Shown one piece after another: positions 24,924 through 27,126 of a stretch of DNA of 27,126 nucleotides (the first letter of the stretch is position 1; each line of letters opens with the position of its first letter). This DNA is from an uncultured Saprospiraceae bacterium (GTDB lineage: Bacteria > Bacteroidota > Bacteroidia > Chitinophagales > Saprospiraceae). Made by a program: the position numbers and the translations under genes. Below the pieces are notes generated by a model. That model ran no database searches. It was given only the letters and a program-made list of their open reading frames with translations, and was not told the DNA's origin. The stretch is from contig CALHUZ010000191.1 of the NCBI GenBank assembly GCA_938039305.1, positions 1 through 27,126 of the forward strand. Direction: 5' to 3'.

Positions 24924-25787
24924 GTGGATTTACCTTTTTATCTTCAAGAATTTGCTCCACTCGATGTGCTCAAGCCTTTCGTAAGCAGATGGGTTAATGT
25001 TGAGTTCTCACACCCAGACGATGAATATCTCCACAAAATAGCTCCATCCGGCAGGCTCATTATGAATCATGCCTACGGAGAGCCTTATTATGGTTATAAA
25101 GATAATGGCGAATGTATCACCTATCGAAATGCCACATACTTTAAAGGCCATAGACTTAAGGAGCCATTGAAAGTTAAGATGGCTAAAGGTGTTAAGAACT
25201 ATGTAAGTGAGTTCACTTATACTGGCTTTTATAGGTTGTTTCATATTCCCGCCGATCGCATGGTTGATATAGAATATGAAATATCTGACTTTGGATTGGA
25301 AGACTTGGAGAAAGCGCTTTTTTCTACAGCAAACCTAATGGAAAAGAGAGAAATCGCTAATAGTTATTTGGTTTCATTAATACCGTATGCTCTGGAGCCG
25401 GATCAGGCTGTTGAAGATCTGATAGAGTCAATGGAGTTTGGAATGTATGAATTTGGGGCACTTAACAGGCTTAAGGAGTCAGAGAAGAAAAAGATCTATC
25501 GAAAGTTCAAAAGGAATACCGGACTTTCTATAAAGCAATTTAAGCGGATCCACCAGATGAACAGTGCCATCAAAATGATGGGAACTAGAGACTATAAGTC
25601 ACTTACAGAACTCGCTTTAAAGTCAGGTTACTATGATCAGGCAGATTTTATAAAACATGTTAATCAGTTTTTCGGTCAGAGCCCAAAAGAATTAGAAAAG
25701 AGTGAGCATGATCTTCTCTTTAAGTATATGGGAGGACCAAAAAAAGATGCAGCTGAGGCATCCGGTTTGTTCGATTGTCAGAAATAA
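24924..25787 (+). CDS. AraC-family transcriptional regulator
   Basis: The 287-residue protein has an N-terminal domain (1-150) resembling the small-ligand or DUF6597-type domains that often precede AraC DNA-binding domains (PFVSRWVNVEF, APSGRLIMNHAYG). The C-terminal part (about 165-260) carries the AraC helix-turn-helix pair; the second helix-turn-helix is clear in SLTELALKSGYYDQADFIKH followed by FFGQSPKEL. It is not a response regulator: there is no receiver domain. The start is GTG, since an in-frame TAA lies six bases upstream. It follows the LytS-type kinase gene and a 21-base-period direct repeat, which it or a partner may bind. Ligand and regulon are unknown. Confidence 0.9.
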   Translation: MDLPFYLQEFAPLDVLKPFVSRWVNVEFSHPDDEYLHKIAPSGRLIMNHAYGEPYYGYKDNGECITYRNATYFKGHRLKEPLKVKMAKGVKNYVSEFTYTGFYRLFHIPADRMVDIEYEISDFGLEDLEKALFSTANLMEKREIANSYLVSLIPYALEPDQAVEDLIESMEFGMYEFGALNRLKESEKKKIYRKFKRNTGLSIKQFKRIHQMNSAIKMMGTRDYKSLTELALKSGYYDQADFIKHVNQFFGQSPKELEKSEHDLLFKYMGGPKKDAAEASGLFDCQK

Positions 25788-25848
25788 AATAATATTAGAA
25801 TTGAGGCAATTTTTAATTTTAGTGCATTAACCAAATATCTAGTATACA

Positions 25849-25953
25849 ATGAAAACCAAAGAACTAAAAAAGAAGCTTGCAGCCATTAAGGCTGAGAATG
25901 AAAAACTAAAAGAGCAGCTCAAAGACCATAAAGTGCAACCCAATGGTAAGTAG
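25849..25953 (+). CDS. 34-residue leucine-zipper microprotein
   Basis: This small frame starts with ATG and ends in TAG; it encodes MKTKELKKKLAAIKAENEKL followed by KEQLKDHKVQPNGK. Hydrophobic residues Leu6, Leu10, Ile13, Ala17, Leu20 and Leu24 follow the 4-3-4-3-4 spacing of a heptad, with Asn18 and many Lys/Glu on the outside, as in a GCN4-type coiled coil. It is highly basic at the N-terminus. It lies alone between the AraC gene and the convergent hybrid kinase gene. It could be a dimeric regulator or a partner for a coiled coil, for example that of the kinase at 22823, but this is inference. A short low-complexity frame can arise by chance, so the gene call is tentative. Confidence 0.45.
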   Translation: MKTKELKKKLAAIKAENEKLKEQLKDHKVQPNGK

Positions 25954-26001
25954 ATAAAATTATAAAGAAATGGATGTAGTGATAGTTGCATCTCTATACT
26001 G

Positions 26002-27126
26002 TTAAGTTGAAGTAGGTTGCTGTGCCAGAAAACTCTTTGGTGACATATCGTTGTACTTTTTAAAGACTCTTGAATAGTAAGCAGAGTCATGATATCCTAC
26101 TTGACTTGCAATCTGCGATATGGTATAGTCTGTATTTTTCAACAACTCCTTTGATTTTTCTATTCTGATCTGGTTAGAGTATCTGTTGATTGCTTTACCA
26201 GTTAATGCCTTCACCTTATTTCTCATTCTTTTAGATGACATGCCCATTTCTTTGGATAGTTCATCTACACCAAAAGTGATTGGATTGTCCAGAATCAAAA
26301 TTTGGAGTCTCTTGATGAAATCTAAATCCTCTTGCCTGATCAAGTTTTGTTCAACTTGAGCTGACTTTAAGTCCAATACTTCAGTGAACCAGTTGATCTT
26401 GTTTTTTCTCTTCTTTAAAAGATTAGTAATCAGAGCAAGTAATTCGTCCTCATTAAAAGGCTTGGTTAAATATCCGTCTACTCCTAGTTCATGCCCTTTG
26501 CGCTTGTCCTGAGAAGACGTCTTAGCAGTGATTAGGATAAAAGGAATGTGAGCGTAGTCAGATTGATTCTTCACAAACTTACAGAGTTCAAAGCCATCCA
26601 TCTCAGGCATCATCACATCACTTAAGATGAAATCAATGGGTTCGCTTTCTAACTGCTTAATTGCTTCCTTGCCATTATTGACTGTGGTAATAAGAAAGTC
26701 ATCTTGTAGTAAGGCCCTTAAATACTGTAAAATATCTTCGTTGTCCTCAACGATCAACATGTGCATATCCGCATGCGTGTTTATTAAATCAGGCTTAGGG
26801 TTAAGGTCCTGATTTGATATTTTGACTGGTATCTCGATGTCCAATGCCGACTGTGTTGTAGCAACATTCTTAACTGGCAACACGACTTTAAAATTACTTC
26901 CTTTTCCAAGGTCGCTTGTGACTGATATCTCTCCTTCACAAAGCTTTACAAGCTCTTTGACATATGCCAACCCTACACCAGAGCCAAGTGCGCCTTGTTC
27001 AGAAGTGGAGTAGAAACGATCAAATATTTGGTGGATAATAGAATGATCTATCCCCTTACCGTTATCAATAATCTCAAGGCAAAAGTTATTTTCAAATTGA
27101 GAAGCTCGCATCTCAATCGTGCCTCG
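26002..27126 (-). CDS. Hybrid sensor histidine kinase/response regulator/AraC protein, C-terminal part
   Basis: The gene is cut by the right edge; 374 residues are visible and the frame is open past 27126, so the Met at 27111 is internal. Numbering from that Met, the end of an ATPase domain is at 1-82 (IIDNGKGIDHS, then GSGVGLAYVKELVKL), a receiver domain at about 117-235 (LIVEDNED, phospho-acceptor Asp165 in ILSDVMMPEMDG, Lys217 in LTKPF), and an AraC helix-turn-helix pair at about 275-365 (TISQIASQVGYHDSAYYSRV, then MSPKSFL). This one-polypeptide design is the hybrid two-component type common in Bacteroidota, where it often controls polysaccharide or secreted-protein genes. The sensor domain is outside the window. 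It is convergent with the AraC gene. Confidence 0.94.
   Translation of the reverse strand, partial: RGTIEMRASQFENNFCLEIIDNGKGIDHSIIHQIFDRFYSTSEQGALGSGVGLAYVKELVKLCEGEISVTSDLGKGSNFKVVLPVKNVATTQSALDIEIPVKISNQDLNPKPDLINTHADMHMLIVEDNEDILQYLRALLQDDFLITTVNNGKEAIKQLESEPIDFILSDVMMPEMDGFELCKFVKNQSDYAHIPFILITAKTSSQDKRKGHELGVDGYLTKPFNEDELLALITNLLKKRKNKINWFTEVLDLKSAQVEQNLIRQEDLDFIKRLQILILDNPITFGVDELSKEMGMSSKRMRNKVKALTGKAINRYSNQIRIEKSKELLKNTDYTISQIASQVGYHDSAYYSRVFKKYNDMSPKSFLAQQPTST

Noticed and set aside
25839..26090. Minus-strand open frame of 83 codons at the end of the hybrid kinase
   Set aside because: It runs out of frame into the helix-turn-helix coding sequence of the hybrid kinase, and its low-complexity Ser/Phe-rich part is the antisense of the Lys/Glu-rich zipper frame.

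Overview
This window looks like a chromosomal segment of a Bacteroidota bacterium, probably from the Saprospiria or a related lineage. The evidence is the type IX secretion cargo tail, the PorP/SprF protein, the Bacteroidota-style OmpA/TPR/beta-propeller protein, the hybrid kinase ending in an AraC-type helix-turn-helix, TAnnTTTG-type promoters, and the scarcity of Shine-Dalgarno sequences. Base composition is moderately AT-rich throughout and no mobile element, rRNA, tRNA or CRISPR array was seen. Most of the window is ordinary core genome with short accessory stretches.

Layout. Positions 1-949 (minus strand) hold the coenzyme A genes panB and the 5' end of coaE. dnaK (1137-3062) runs the other way from a promoter region with a sigma-54-like site and a composite element that recurs upstream of nrdB. 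A strong terminator separates it from rdgB and a coupled small hypothetical gene on the minus strand. Divergent from these is a branched-chain aminotransferase gene (4287-5360). Next come a secreted HRNHL-motif protein and a patatin-like lipase whose genes overlap by 8 bases. A minus-strand cupin/glycosyltransferase pair follows, then a CorA-type transporter. The eukaryote-like class Ia ribonucleotide reductase genes nrdB-nrdA (10300-13694) lie behind a 345-base leader with DnaA-box-like sequences, and a terminator there overlaps the end of a convergent sirtuin gene.

Positions 14907-22441 form a three-gene surface module: PorP/SprF, an OmpA-family protein with TPR and propeller repeats, and a 1325-residue adhesin with a type B (CHU_C) type IX secretion signal. 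They are spaced like one operon. PorP and the OmpA-like protein probably help export or anchor the adhesin.

Positions 22712-27126 are a regulatory patch: a 7TM LytS-type histidine kinase, an AraC-family regulator preceded by an exact 11-base direct repeat with a 21-base period, a 34-residue leucine-zipper microprotein, and the C-terminal part of a hybrid histidine kinase/response regulator/AraC protein that runs off the right edge. No LytTR regulator is next to the LytS-type kinase, so the AraC protein is a possible but unproven output partner.

The least explained items are the element shared by dnaK and nrdB, the kinase/AraC/zipper patch, and the secreted-protein/patatin overlap. I found no clear evidence of a wholly new defence or mobile system.
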